19,774 nt of DNA from Rhypophila decipiens (lineage: Eukaryota > Ascomycota > Sordariomycetes > Sordariales > Naviculisporaceae): the NCBI GenBank assembly GCA_033297075.1, contig MU858361.1, forward strand, positions 1 to 19,774, in the 5' to 3' direction. Under the pieces are notes generated by a model, which was not told the origin of the DNA, made no database searches, and worked only from the letters and a program-made list of their open reading frames with translations. Position 1 is the stretch's first letter. Every line of letters starts with the position of its first letter. Below are positions 1 to 11,211 of this stretch, one piece after another. The position numbers were made by a program, and so were the translations under genes.

Positions 1-1
1 A

Positions 2-229
2 AAAACACGTCTTAGGCAAGGAGGATCACTTTCCCAACAAGAAGCCGAGCAAATCCAGGAGGAGAGGGGTCTTGCGGCCGAGGGAGATGGCACAATGCGT
101 GGAGAGAGTGGTCGTACGGAGGAAGCTGGGCAGCGCGTTCGACGCTGTAAGAACTGCGGCAAGACTGGCCATAATGTACGAACTTGTCAAGTAGTCTGGG
201 AGATCTCTGAAGATGAGTATTTTGTATAG
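2..229 (+). mobile_element. 3' end of a pogo/Fot1-type transposase gene (partial)
   Basis: An open frame runs from the window edge to TAG at 227-229 (75 codons plus stop); the 5' part lies outside the window. The end is polar and Q/E/G-rich, followed by a CCHC zinc knuckle (CKNCGKTGHNVRTC) about 13 residues before the stop. Fungal DDE transposases of the pogo/Fot1 group (Tc1/mariner superfamily) commonly end in such a knuckle after the catalytic core. The catalytic DDE residues would be upstream and are not visible, so activity cannot be judged. A retrotransposon Gag knuckle is the main alternative, but the stop directly after the motif and the repeated terminal-type motif just downstream favour a DNA transposon. 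Confidence 0.7.
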
Positions 230-296
230 TTTGGATTAATTGAGGGTGATTGTTTGTGTAATAGTCAGTATGAAAGCGTGTGGTGGGGGGAAACTA

Positions 297-328
297 CGCG
301 CTTCGTTATGCTGCGCGCTTCGTTATGC
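297..328. repeat. Duplicated 15-bp subterminal motif, probable 3' end of the transposon
   Basis: The 15-mer CGCGCTTCGTTATGC occurs twice, at 297-311 and 314-328, with a 2-bp gap. It lies about 70 bp after the transposase stop. Repeated short motifs close to the ends are usual in pogo/Fot1 terminal inverted repeats, where the transposase binds. The outer boundary is probably near 336, where ACGT is followed by TA, the target duplicated by this superfamily. The left end is outside the window, so pairing of the inverted repeats cannot be tested. Confidence 0.5.
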
Positions 329-339
329 AAGTACGTTAA

Positions 340-1172
340 TCTTTATATTATTTAATCCTTTCCTCTTTCTTCTTTAACTTAGAATAACTATAATATAGTA
401 GGGCTATTAATAGCTTTATCTCTTATTTACTTACTTACTATAACTATAGAGTAAGGATTGTTTTTGTATAGATAGTTGGAACGGATACCCACTTTCTTTA
501 AGAAGGATTCTAGCATTTATGGTAAAATTTTGGATATAGGCTATATGTACTATTATCATTCTTTACATACTCATAGCTCTCGACGATAACTACGATGTGA
601 ACGGCTGGCATTCTGATCAGGGAATTTCTCTAGGTCATTCGTTGAGTGTACTGTACTTCACCCAAATTCCAAGGGCATGATAGAGCAGGGTCACAGCGAT
701 CATGGGCACGCACATCCCCCGCTGCCGGTAGTCTTGAAATCTGGATGCTGGATAGACCGGGACTGGAAGCTTCAAATTTTCTAGTGGCCGGCCGAAACTC
801 TATTCTCGGACGACGTAGAGGAGGTACCGCATAGCCACAGTGTTAGTGAACTCCAAATCTGCCCGCAAATTTAGCCTATCAGCCACAGATGCACTAAAGT
901 AACGTCAGCACACCGCCGTTACTACTAACAGCAGATTCGAACGCTCCAAATGAGGTACATCCGGTACATAGACGTAATCACGTCCACCGCCACAGCGCGT
1001 AACTCCACGCCCCGACGTGCAATCGGACACCCGAAACCACCGTTTGGCTTCTCGTTCTGCACAAGCCGCGGTCGGAGTCTCGGAGACGAGATCCGCAAGT
1101 TCACCAACACACACCATGCGATGCACAGTACATGCACCACTTGTCTTCAAAGGAAGACTTTTCTACTCCGTA
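340..1172. other. Gene-free stretch, AT-rich at its left end
   Basis: From 340 to about 560 the sequence is AT-rich with short TTTA/CTTA-type runs, a composition common beside old transposons in fungi subject to repeat-induced point mutation. From 600 to 1172 composition is ordinary. The open frames here overlap one another on both strands and show no recognisable domain or splice pattern. I see no gene. Confidence 0.5.
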
Positions 1173-1326
1173 CCAAGGAAGCCAAGGCAGCTTCCCAAGA
1201 AATCCCAAGACTTGCCAAAAAGCTTCTTCCAAGCCCACGGCTTCCCTTCACCAAGGAGCCCAGAAAAAAAGCTGGAGCATTTGGACGATCCCAAGATCTG
1301 TCCCAAGAATTTCCAAGACTACCAAG
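1173..1326 (+). repeat. Degenerate CCAAG-rich minisatellite
   Basis: The pentamer CCAAG starts at 1173, 1182, 1195, 1205, 1229, 1251, 1291, 1303, 1313 and 1322, ten times in about 150 bp. Several neighbours are 9-13 bp apart. The unit looks like YCCAAGRNNT, roughly 10 bp and strongly degenerate. One reading frame gives PK/QD-type periodicity, but no frame stays open as a credible protein. Confidence 0.55.
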
Positions 1327-3140
1327 ACCACAGAAGCATTTGCCAAACCTGCGGGCCGTCAATCAAGCATTGTAGCTGCCGGCCAATGAAGCTGCGAACC
1401 CCTGTTATGTACACGTGTATTAATTGAACCTGTTGTGCGCTTGATAATCATCGATATTAGACGTGACGACATGTTGGATTCGGGCATTCCTGTGGTAAAA
1501 AGGATTCGACCTCTTGACAGACGAGAACAAGAGCACGTTGTCAAATCTCAAAATATTACAGGAAGATTTTTTTTCTTATACCCCAGATACGAATCGGTCT
1601 TACTGAGCAAAACGCAAAGACCGACATATCCGGTTTTGATGCCTTCCTCATCGACCGAGGGTTCAAACAGGAGGTCTTGCCGACAGACCGTTGGATGGGA
1701 TGAAGTCAAAATCCCAATCCCGTGAAAATGTCCCTGCGTACACTACCACAAGGCAAGAACAAGGCCCTTGTCCGTGTGTCTTTTGTGTTCTGCCGCCGCA
1801 TGACATCAACGCATATTTTCTCCCTCTGTTCCACTGTCCCCCACTCCCAGCTTTAAAGAAACAGCTCAAAGCTCAGGGTCTCTCAGCCTGTCGACCACAC
1901 ACGTGGGTAGATTCTCTCATCTCATTGGCCAGCAATTCAATGTGCGACCTGAACCTCAGAAGTGGGCAATTGCAATGGATTTTGAGTGTCGCGTGCCGAT
2001 TTACCGTTTTCGTTACGCAGCGCTAGCGCGGGGCACCATGGGGCGCACTGGAGCATGCTAACTTTGCTTGGCAATCTCTTGGTACAGCCGCTTGGCTTGA
2101 CCCCACAATCTGGATCTCTGGCTGTTGAGTTCTTGGCGAAACGCCACCAGTTTTCTATTTCCACTTTACATCCTCGAGCTTTTTCGTCGGTCTTTCCGGG
2201 TTTGAACCTTCCTCTGCCCGCGTTCTGCACGTCCAGTAACTCGGGCATGTTCTTCATGATGATATTGACAGGAATTGCTACGTACTTAAAACATCCCAGA
2301 GAACCGAGAAGGCGAGCGGTGTTCGCGGACAGGATGGCTCACGTTTCTCATATAAACTTCCATCCAGCTGTTTGTATATGGCTTCATCAGCGCAATCGTG
2401 AGACAGAGAGTGCTCCTCCGTCCTTTTTTGGCGAGCTTAGCCTCAGGCAGTTCCAATTAGCCCGCTTGTTCTTCTCAGCACTTGAATGTTATGGGCTTAT
2501 TTAATCCTTCCCCGGCTCTCAACTTTTTCTCCTCTCCTTCATCCCACCACCAGTCGTCGGTGACGATTCCAAACGATCCATCTCTGCGATCAGATATTCA
2601 TATGGCACTTCTCATACATATTCTGAAACTGAAACGTAAAACGAATTACAGCAGGTGACGATTCGTGACCATGGAACCCCGAGTGGAGCCGAAACAAAAA
2701 GCATCGGACAGTCGGTGTGAACTGACACGACCGGGAGAGCCAAATAAACCCTAGGTGTGGCGACCTAGAGACTGGACCATGGAGCTATGGCAATCGGCAA
2801 GTACCCCGTCCCTTCCTTCTTGCCTTAATTGACACTGTTTTCTCCCTTGCTTTTTCGTCAACTGAGGGAGCTTGCGCTGCTGTCTTCCCCGTCGACCTCT
2901 GGGTGACGAGACATCAACGCCACTGTATAAAGTTGCAGCGTTATGTTCCTCATCCCCGGGCCCGGTTTTTTGCTTTGTACCTTTTTTCTTCATTGGTGAA
3001 TGCCATCCTGAATAGACCACACACCCTGGATCCCTGAGACTTCCTTCCTCCCGTCTTCCAGCTCAACTCACACACTCTCTTTTTCGTTTTCGAAGCGTGG
3101 TGTGGAGAGGCCGCAAAGTCTATGGAACCCTGAACGACCA
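1327..3140. other. Gene-free stretch upstream of the transporter
   Basis: No open frame here has a recognisable domain, a convincing splice pattern or coding-like composition. Two CACGTG E-boxes occur at 1412-1417 and 1900-1905; the second continues as CACGTGGG. They lie 1.9-2.4 kb upstream of the transporter start, and a few CACGTG sites are expected by chance in a window of this size. Confidence 0.4.
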
Positions 3141-3773
3141 CTCAGATCAAACATTCCAGCATTCCCTTCCTTTCACCTTCTTGATTGGCCACTCTTTTAA
3201 TTCTATGTGGTACTTCCCTTCTTAACCTTCTATCTCTTCTCTCTTTTAACTGTGACCTCGCATCACGCTTCCTGTCGGCGCATCCCGTACATTTGTTACG
3301 CTATTAGCCCTACCACCTGCCCCTCTTTCACTGTCTTCGGCAGAGAGCGGCCCCCTTCCCCTCCGAAGTCAACAAAAACCCGCACCACACATTGAGGGTC
3401 ACGAAAAAAACTGAAATAGGCTGTGCCTTCCTTCGATTGAGCCTTCCCTCTCCACCCGACAAGCAACCTCTTGCCTACCTACTCCTCTTCAACTGCAAAG
3501 CTTGCTTCAATAGTGTCGACATCCCTCCACTTGGGTCTCTTTCCCCACGACCTGGGCCAACCATCTCAAGCATCCCCCGGGCCTGTCGATCCACTCCCTC
3601 CAGGTTGTCCTATTCCACTGGATTGGAAATATCCTCGGACCATCTCTGATAGCACTCTACCCTGGATCATACTCTTCGGGACTTAAGTCGAGGTCCTTCC
3701 TCTTTGCTCCCTTTCCCTCTTTTCCCTCCTCCCACCTCTGCCTTCTCCGCGTCACATTACACCGCAGGCCACA
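3141..3773 (+). promoter_or_regulatory. Pyrimidine-rich promoter and 5' leader of the transporter gene
   Basis: The last ~600 bases before the transporter ATG are dominated by C/T tracts on the coding strand, most clearly at 3690-3745. CT-rich blocks next to the transcription start are typical of well-expressed genes in filamentous ascomycetes. The start context is CCACAATGG, a good fungal initiation context. No clear TATA box is visible and the transcription start cannot be placed. Confidence 0.45.
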
Positions 3774-5907
3774 ATGGCGTCAGACGACATAATACAACAT
3801 CACCGGCACCACGACCCTTCGGTCGGCTTGGTGCCCGTTCCTCATGGACCCGAGACTGGCGACGAACATGGCCACTATCCCGGCCACTATCCGATATCCC
3901 CGGGTGGTGAAAAGATCACAGATGACCAAGAACGTGCCATATTCTCATATCTAACCCACCCAGACGACTGTTATACCAAGGATGGCACATACTGGGCCGA
4001 TTTGCCCTTCAGCCAACGGTTTTCATTTGTCCGGAAAGCCCAGGCCGAGGAGACCATGAACGAGCTCAGAGAGTTTGGGCGCATGGTCAAAAAAGATCCC
4101 CTCAGCCCTCTCAGTCAGTACTTTCGCAATGCTGTGCTTCCCGGAGCTGGCCTGGGTCTGGAGGGTTATGTGTTGTTCAGCATTGGCAACATCGAACCGT
4201 TATTCGCCGCAACCTGGCCTTCGTGTTGGGGACACGACCGCACAGAATGTAGCAGCAACTGGATTGCCTCTGTGACGTATCTGGAGGTGATCGGCATCAT
4301 GGTTGGTCAGATAGCCGTCGGCATCATTGGAGACTGGATCGGTCGTCGCTGGGGTTTGATCCAGGATGCCTCCATCATGTTTATCGGTCTCCTTATGCTC
4401 ACGGCCAGCTGGGGTCTTACTCTCCAAGGCTGGGTCATTTGCTACGCCTTTTCTCTTTTCTTCTATGGTAAGTCACCACATTCTGGGCCATCTGCAGTAC
4501 AGACGACTAACATATCCCCAAGGTTTCGGTGTTGGTGGTGAATACCCAATCACAGCCACCTCCTCCATGGAGAACGCTGTCGGTGCCGGCAAGCTCTCAA
4601 CCAGAGAAGACCGTCTCCACCGTGGCCGCAAGGTCACCATGGCCTTTCTCATGCAGGGCTGGGGCCAATTCGTCAACCAGGCGCTGCTGATTCTTCTGCT
4701 GTTGATTCTCCATCATGGTGATGGCAATCCTCCCTACGGCACCACCACCGTCCAATGGATCTTCAGACTATCGTTCGCCATCCCCGCCGTCGGCACTCTC
4801 TGGCTTGTGTACTATCGTGTTTACAAGATGCCCCACGCCAGTCGACAGCTCGCCGCGGCCAAGAAGAAGAGCAACGTCACCGGCTACGACATGCAGTCCC
4901 TCAAGATGACCTGTACCTTCTTCGGCGGACGCCTCCTCGCCACAGCAGGCGGTTGGTTCTGCAACGATGTGTTCTTCTACGGCAACAAGCTCTTCCAGAG
5001 TCAGTTTATCCGTGTCATCAGCCCGGACAGCGACTCAGTCCTGACAATCTGGATCTGGAACCTGGTCAACGTCGTCGTCTCCCTCGCCGGCTACTATCTC
5101 GCCTCCATGCTCATCGACAACAAGTTCTATGGCCGCAAGATGATGCAGCAGGTGGGATTCTTCATGTGCTTCATCATGTTTGTCATCCCAGCCTTCAAGT
5201 TTGAGTACTATACCAGCCCAGCCGGCATCAAGGCCTTCCAGGCCATGTACTTCTTGTCCAGCTTCTTCAACCAGTTCGGCCCCAACAGCGTCACCTTCCT
5301 CGTAGCCGGCGAGGTTTTCCCCACCCCCATCCGCGCCTCGGCCCACGGTTTCAGCGCCTGCATAGGAAAGGCCGGAGCCCTTCTCGCCTCTGTTCTCTAC
5401 AATTACATCGATACGCAGACCAAATTCTACGTGGTGCCCTGGTTCGGTCTCGCCGGCATGCTCCTCACCTGGCTCTACCTCCCCGACACGACCGGCCTCG
5501 ATCTTAAGGAGCAAGAGCGCCGCTGGACGTATATCCGCGCAGGCCGAGCAGACGACTACCACGGCATCGCCATCCACCCCGCCCACCTGTCGCTCTGGGA
5601 GCGTCTGACAGGAGTAGGCAAGCAATATGACCCAGAGCTCGACCGAAAACAAAAGATTGAGGACATGCGCGAGGAGTGGACCGAGAAGGAGCGCATGCGC
5701 CGCGAGCGCGAGATCAACCCCCATCGCGATAACCTCGAGATCGAAGAAGACGAGTTTAATGATGACGTGCATCATTATTTCCGCAAGACTACGGACGGGT
5801 GCAAGCTTTTCCCTGATTCGGATCCTAGGTCGTCGCCCTCTGAGGGGGAGAGGGAGAAGGGCGCTGCGACGCCTCCCGGGGGGTCCTCGACGGATCCGAA
5901 TTCTTAG
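3774..5907 (+). CDS. MFS transporter, phosphate:H+ symporter (PHS)-like, possibly organophosphate/GIT1-type
   Basis: Two exons, 3774-4467 and 4523-5907, are joined across a 55-nt intron (donor GTAAGT, branch ACTAAC at 4506-4511, acceptor AG at 4522) and give 692 residues. A soluble N-terminus of about 120 residues precedes the first membrane segment. The MFS motif GDWIGRRWG is at about 186-194. The intron falls inside the PHS-type motif GGEYPITATSSMENA (about 236-250). The second half has FGPNSVTF and GEVFPTPIRASAHGFSA (about 483-510), matching the conserved phosphate-permease region in which such motifs precede a GKxGA segment. A charged tail of about 140 residues, rich in E/K/R, follows the last membrane segment near 553. 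At 692 residues it is longer than the usual 500-600 of Pho84/GIT1 proteins because of both tails. It should sit in the plasma membrane and import phosphate, a glycerophosphodiester or a related anion with protons. The membrane and MFS assignment is firm; the substrate is not. Confidence 0.9.
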
Positions 5908-6998
5908 TTGGAAAGGCCGCCGCTTGTTCGGCGCTGAGTTTTGAACTAAGAAGGGAAAGTCTTGGTAGAATGGAATTGGCGTTTTGTATATTGGACTGCT
6001 GCGTTGGCCGGTGTTTGGGGAGGCTTTTTTTTATTGATGTTTGAGCATGGGCATTGCGACCGCGCTTGCTGGACATGGAACGAGCGTGGGTTGTTGAAAT
6101 TGCAAAGGAAAAGCATTGTTCATGGATTCTTTCACAGAGACGTACATATGATACCTACCAACCTGACCTACCTAACATTTTACTACCTACTACCTACTTG
6201 CTACTTCCTAGGCAAGGGCTCGAACTTGTAATGTGTTTCCCTCTAGTCAAGTATGGCATTGCGAGTAACGTCCTTACATACCTATCAATTTGAGCATTCT
6301 CACCCTTGTACTTGATGGATGGTCTGTGTTTGACTTGGTGACATCTTGAAGGATTTGAAACTGATGGTTCTTCTTGATGGCATTTTTGGGTAGATGTGTT
6401 GCTCTATGTCTTTGAAACACATATTAGACCATGATAGACCAAAGATAGCATATCTCACTCAGGTCAGGCGTGGGGCTTGGGTAATGCCGAACGGATCTCA
6501 TCTGGCGCCGTGTTGTTTGGACAATGCTGGGCATATCTCATTGTCACCGCCGTATTGTCTGGAAAATTTGGCCATGGAGTTGGGTTGTATGCAGCATAAA
6601 ACAAAACAAGGGATGCCATGACATGTAAACAAACCAGACTGGTTGCCAGGTGGCCGCACTGTTCAAGTGGCTTAGGTGCTCAGGGGCTCAGGGGCTGCTT
6701 GGCTTGTGCATGAGTAGGGCGGGTATATCTCGCATCTCTCACGAATCACTGCTTTGTCTCGGAAATCCAAGTGGTAACGATTGTCTCAGAGTCCGTGATT
6801 CTCACATATGAACGAGTATTGAAGCATCCAAGGTACCATAATCCTATGTACATTGTCCAGTTGTCTTGAGATCAGCCTGTCAAATGTCTAGATACCTAGG
6901 TCCCTAGGTAGACTCCAAAACAACATATCAGGCTACCTCGACGCAATAGATCAACGTCCAAATGGTTGGTTGGAACCGATGTCATATAAGCCAGAAAG
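5908..6998. other. Convergent intergenic region between transporter and regulator
   Basis: This holds the 3' UTRs of two convergent genes. A CTACCTA-type simple-sequence patch lies at 6151-6210. GCTCAGGG is directly repeated near 6675-6695. No open frame here is a credible gene and no specific terminator signal can be defined. Confidence 0.5.
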
Positions 6999-9720
6999 TC
7001 ACTCCTCCAGCCCGTAAATGGCCTTGACAACCTCCCACTGCCACCTCGACATACCATCCACATTCTTCAAGTCCCTCATCCAGTCGGTATACAGCCCCAC
7101 CGTCTCCCGAGCGTCCATCTCAAAGCGGTCACCACACAGTGTGCTCCGGATACTTCTCAGGATCGGCACCGTCGTGCTCAAATGCAATAGAATCAGTATC
7201 CCAAGGAAATTCGGGCAAAAGAAGAAGTGACATGGCAAGAGACGCTTCTTGGTGCAAGTTGGAGACATGGCGATGGGCCATTTGAGAGTCGCCTTGAGAC
7301 ACTCGGCTGCACCGGCCGCGTCGTCGTGGGTCACGGCATCCGGGAAATGGAGGGCTTTGTAGATGAATGGTCGGTGGAGTAGGTACTTTGTGTGGTAGTA
7401 TCGTGAACGGAGGAGGGCGACATGGATGTCGAGAGCGTAGGGATAATGGGCCGGGGCGGCATCGAGATCGGTAGTGAACATCAGCGTTGAGGTAGGCCGT
7501 GGTCGAGACGGCTGGTGTTGGGGCGTAGCCATGGTTGGCGAGAGAGGTGTGGTGGTGGGCGGTGCCAGAATGCTGGACATTGTATTGCCGTATGTACCCT
7601 GGATGGCGCTTGGAAATGCACCGGGGGAGTCTTCCTCCCATTTTAGGTGTGGAGGCAACATACCACGCCACTGCTCAAGTTGTAGGGCAAGATGATGGAT
7701 TGTCATGCGATCGAGCTTGGAACTTGTGGCACTGGTGCTGAATGGACTCGGTCCCGACCCCAGTGAAGTGGGCGTGGAAGGGTCTAGATTAAGCAAGACT
7801 CATGAGTTAGCCACTGCGTACACAGAAACCAAATGGGTCTTGTTAGTGACAATTGGGAACTTGGGACGAGGGAAACCTGCTTTGGCTGAGGACACCATGA
7901 AACTCCACCAGAATTCGTCGCAGCACAATTTGCGAGGCGGAATGTTCTTGGTAATGGGACTCCTGGTTAGCCACGTAGTCATCTTCGCAGAAAGGGCCAC
8001 TGAAGTCCGGAAGCCCGACGAGAGACTCCATCTTCTCGAGCCCGGTGTGCGGAAAGCCAAGTTCGAGGTTCAGGCAGCTGCAAGACATTAGTAGACTGAG
8101 ATGATGGCATGTTCGGGAGGGTTGCCCATACGTTTCCATGACAGAACAATGCCAGAATGCACGTCTGATCAGATCCGCACGCGCCGAAGACAGTTCGCCT
8201 GGGTTGCTTTAGGTTCGAGTTGTTAGTCCTGGCAGCATAGACGGAGCGGAATATGGCGTGTACCTTGTGATCAGAGCCTGGCAAGCTAACGACGCAGAGG
8301 TGTTCATTCTCCAGAAATCCTACAGTCCGTTAGCTAACTGTACTAGAGCAGAGACTCACTTACCATTATGCCCAGACTCTTACCATAAAATGGAAACAAG
8401 AACCATAGTAAAGACTGATATTTCCGGCTTGGTTAGCTTGCATGGCCTAGCAGCAAGGGGACAGCCAACGCGTACCTGGCCAGAGCAAATATCTGGACAT
8501 TCTCAAGACTGCACTCAGTCAGATTGAAGCCCATTCTCTTCCTTGCCTCATTGAAGAGTTCTAGGCCTGGAGGCTCATCCTTGGACCCGCCTTTGATGCC
8601 GCTTGGCCGACCATTGTGCGGATGGACATGAATGGGACGACCCTCAGCGCCTGCGAGAGCGACCTCACCAAGAGCAAAGACCAGGAAGGCGATGGTCGAG
8701 GATATTTCTTGACCCAACCCCCCGTTAAACAGGGACGGAAGTGTGTCAGACATGAAATACTGGCGATCAAGGATGGGAAACAGAAGATTGAACGAGTCGA
8801 AGTAGGCTTTGCTGAGCCTTTGCATAGTTTCCCAATTCAGGCTTGAGACTTGGATTGAACCTGATGCATGGACCTGGCCGTGCATGTTCATCGACGGGGT
8901 AGCAGTTGAAGCAGTGTTCGTCGGCAAAGGCTTGACAATATGGCCTGGGTCATTCAGTGGCGGGAGGGGAACATCTCGCTCGATCAGAGACAGATCGAGA
9001 CTTGGTACTTTCGGCTGTACCGTTGCCAGCAGTTGCTGGATTGCGGGCCAGGCAAGCATCTGATGGACCGACGAAACATACTGATAATGGTCCTCGGCCC
9101 CGGAAGTAGCACTTGATGGCTCGGGGAGAGGAAAAGACGGATTGATAGGCGGTCCATGAATACCAGGAGTAATCCCGAGGGAGGTAGTCGGAGCAAACGC
9201 CGGGGTCTGTACAGCAGCGAAGGGGGCTGTTGTAGGGAAGTTTGTGTGCAAGGAGAGATCATCAATTTTGCTCTCGAGGCTCTTGATCCGTTCCAGAATC
9301 TCGATCAGAGTCTTGTCCTTCCTATCAGGGTACAGAGCCGTCAGTCGATCTGTGCGAGAAGCAAAGACGGCCAGCAGCCTTGAGGAAAAAGAAGGGAAAA
9401 GGAGAAGTGCCAAGGGACCTACTTGGTCGGCTGGGGTTCTCGGTAATTGCACTCGAGCTTGAACTTTTGGCATGTACCACACTTGGGCCTTTGCTCGTCA
9501 CATCTCTGTTTGCGACTTCGACAAGTATCGCATGCCTAGTGAGGGCCGAATGGGTCAGTCCAAGACTCGAGACGTCGTCGAGGGCCGAGACTGCGCCTTT
9601 TCTGAGACTCACCTGTGCGGCAATCGCACCCCTTTCTTTCCTCAGGCTTGATGCGGAGGCAAGCGCAGAGGGTCCTGGATTCGACACCTGAGTACTTGGA
9701 GTTGCGGGCAAGGCACTCAT
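6999..9720 (-). CDS. Zn2Cys6 fungal-type transcription factor with middle homology domain
   Basis: I reconstruct eight exons: 9720-9613, 9535-9423, 9321-8476, 8414-8384, 8319-8264, 8206-8132, 8077-(7896 or 7877) and (7783 or 7737)-6999. The other introns are 54-101 nt. Residues 37-65 form a complete C-x2-C-x6-C-x6-C-x2-C-x6-C binuclear zinc cluster beginning ACDTCRSRKQRC, split from its flanks by introns 1 and 2. A linker and coiled coil (KDKTLIEILERIKSLESK, about 75-92) should mediate dimerisation. A Ser/Pro/Thr-rich spacer follows, then the fungal-specific transcription factor region from about 240. Small exons 4-6 restore family-like text such as LYYGSCFHFM-DFWRMNTSAS and ADLIRRAFWHC. The last exon has LALQLEQWRGMLPPHL and ends IYGLEE. 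The last intron is ambiguous: 7895-7784 (weak donor GTGTCC, acceptor CTAG, branch CTAAC about 20 nt before it; 731 residues) or 7876-7738 (keeps VLSQS; 722 residues). The protein is nuclear; its targets are unknown, and it is convergent with the transporter. Confidence 0.88.
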
Positions 9721-10840
9721 CTTCTCCGTGGACGGAGTGACCTCCTATGAATATGTCGCTATCTCGGGCAGGAGCAGAAGACCAGCACGGGGGAAGCCCC
9801 CGATGATCGGTCACGGATAAAATACCCTTCCAGAGAGCCGAGGACGTGAGCGGGTGTGGGGAGCAGGGACCAATCCACGAGAGACTCGGGACTCTCCTCA
9901 CTTGACAGAGAAGTCTTCCCGGGCGCCAAGAGATCATAAGATGAATGCTAGACAACTTTGCGACATTTCCCCGTTTCCCCCAATCCCTTGAGAGGGCAGG
10001 GTGCGTTGGAAGGCAGCTTCGAGGATTTGGAGCCGCCTAACTGACAGTACCGCAATCGGCGGCGTGGGGTCTGAGAGGACTTTTCTTCCTCGAGAACTGG
10101 GCCAAGGAGAGACTAGAAGAGGGGGTTTGCTGCGGAGTCAACAAACGCGGGAGCAGGAGAAGCTGCACATGGGACAGATTCCTGCAGCTAGAGGTGGTGA
10201 TATTGACAGGTTGTGGTCCCTTGGCATAGAAATTCAGGATGTGGTTGTGACGGGAGACGAGCTGCAGGGTAAGGGCACACCCGTGGAGACCTTTGGAAGC
10301 TATGAGAACCTGCTGTACATTGAGCAAGAAACAAACCACGGGGAAAGCGGGAGGGGGTCTGGAGCAGTGAGGGCTGTCAAGAAATCCGGTACGGAGACTT
10401 GGGGACAGAAAGAGGCCGGTGAGCCAAAGAAAACCGGAAGGATGGGTGGGCGAAACCCATCCCCGGCCCCATCCTCGAAATTGGGTCACCGAAATACCAC
10501 TGGTACCGGCTGAAGAGGAGACCGCTCAGGGCAAGAGCAGGGCATTCCGACGTGTGTCCTGCCTGTTGTGTTTTGCTGTGTGAGAGTGGGAAAGCCTGGC
10601 ATTGTGCCTTTTGGCAAGTTGGCAGCGGTGGATCATAGCCACGGGCCGGACGGATGGTCTTGGAAGTTGGAACCGACAGGAGTGACATACGTCATTGAGA
10701 GCATGACGCACGAAGGGTTGGAGGCTGGGAAGGTGGCACTTCCAGGTTGTACCCCACACTGCCCGCCAGCTGTCAGCAACTGAAATACCTTATACAAATG
10801 ACATGGCATTTTCATTGTCCTCTTCCGCTTAGCTGAATGG
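9721..10840. other. Upstream region of the Zn2Cys6 gene
   Basis: This should contain the promoter and 5' UTR of the regulator, transcribed leftward from about 9720. The 170-codon open frame at 10001-10513 (+) is overlapped by a similar-length frame on the other strand and has no recognisable domain, splice context or secretion signal. I call no gene and can identify no regulatory site with confidence. Confidence 0.4.
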
Positions 10841-11143
10841 GCCCAGAGTGCGGATACAGATTGATATTCATGTCAATAACGGTTGAAAATGTAAGGTATA
10901 TACGGATACACTGTGTATGTCCATGTCTCAAGCCTAAGAGAAATACAATCACGGCTTGGCCCGAGACATGCGAGAATCCGTTCACAAGTTCAACCATGCA
11001 GAACCCCACGGGTACTCGGGGAGAAAATCACTTCCTACCAATAATATTGTGCAAGAGTCCTGTCGCTGCCGATCTTTACTTACTCAGGGGTCTATGGAAG
11101 TCAATCGAACACCGGATACATCCAGCAGGTACCCTGACAGCGG

Positions 11144-11211
11144 ATGGTAACAATAAATGGCCGGAATCCTCTGCATATCACCGCTAAATTCCGGCCATTT
11201 ATTGTTACCAT
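11144..11211. repeat. Perfect 24-bp inverted repeat with 20-nt loop
   Basis: The left arm (11144-11167, starting ATGGTAACAATAAATGG) is the exact reverse complement of the right arm (11188-11211). The 20-nt loop spans 11168-11187. It lies in non-coding sequence, and no transposase or obvious target-site duplication flanks it. It could be a fold-back element remnant, a closely spaced transposon-end pair or a structured RNA. No run of T follows that would mark it as a terminator, and such hairpins do not terminate RNA polymerase II. Confidence 0.85.

Noticed and set aside
950..1427. Overlapping plus-strand open frames of 136-141 codons
   Set aside because: They arise from the CCAAG-rich tract and neighbouring sequence, overlap in several frames and show no domain or splice support.
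1412..1905. CACGTG sites as phosphate-responsive (Pho4/NUC-1-type) elements of the transporter
   Set aside because: Only two sites, 1.9-2.4 kb from the ATG; this number is within chance expectation, so they are mentioned but not called.
1986..2504. 172-codon plus-strand frame upstream of the transporter
   Set aside because: No recognisable domain, an antisense frame of similar quality over its left half, and composition like the surrounding non-coding DNA.
5035..5775. 246-codon minus-strand frame
   Set aside because: It lies wholly antisense to the clearly coding second exon of the transporter; it is a shadow of codon bias.
10001..10513. 170-codon plus-strand frame between regulator and UstYa-like gene
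   Set aside because: A minus-strand frame of similar length covers the same DNA and neither shows a domain, signal peptide or splice structure.
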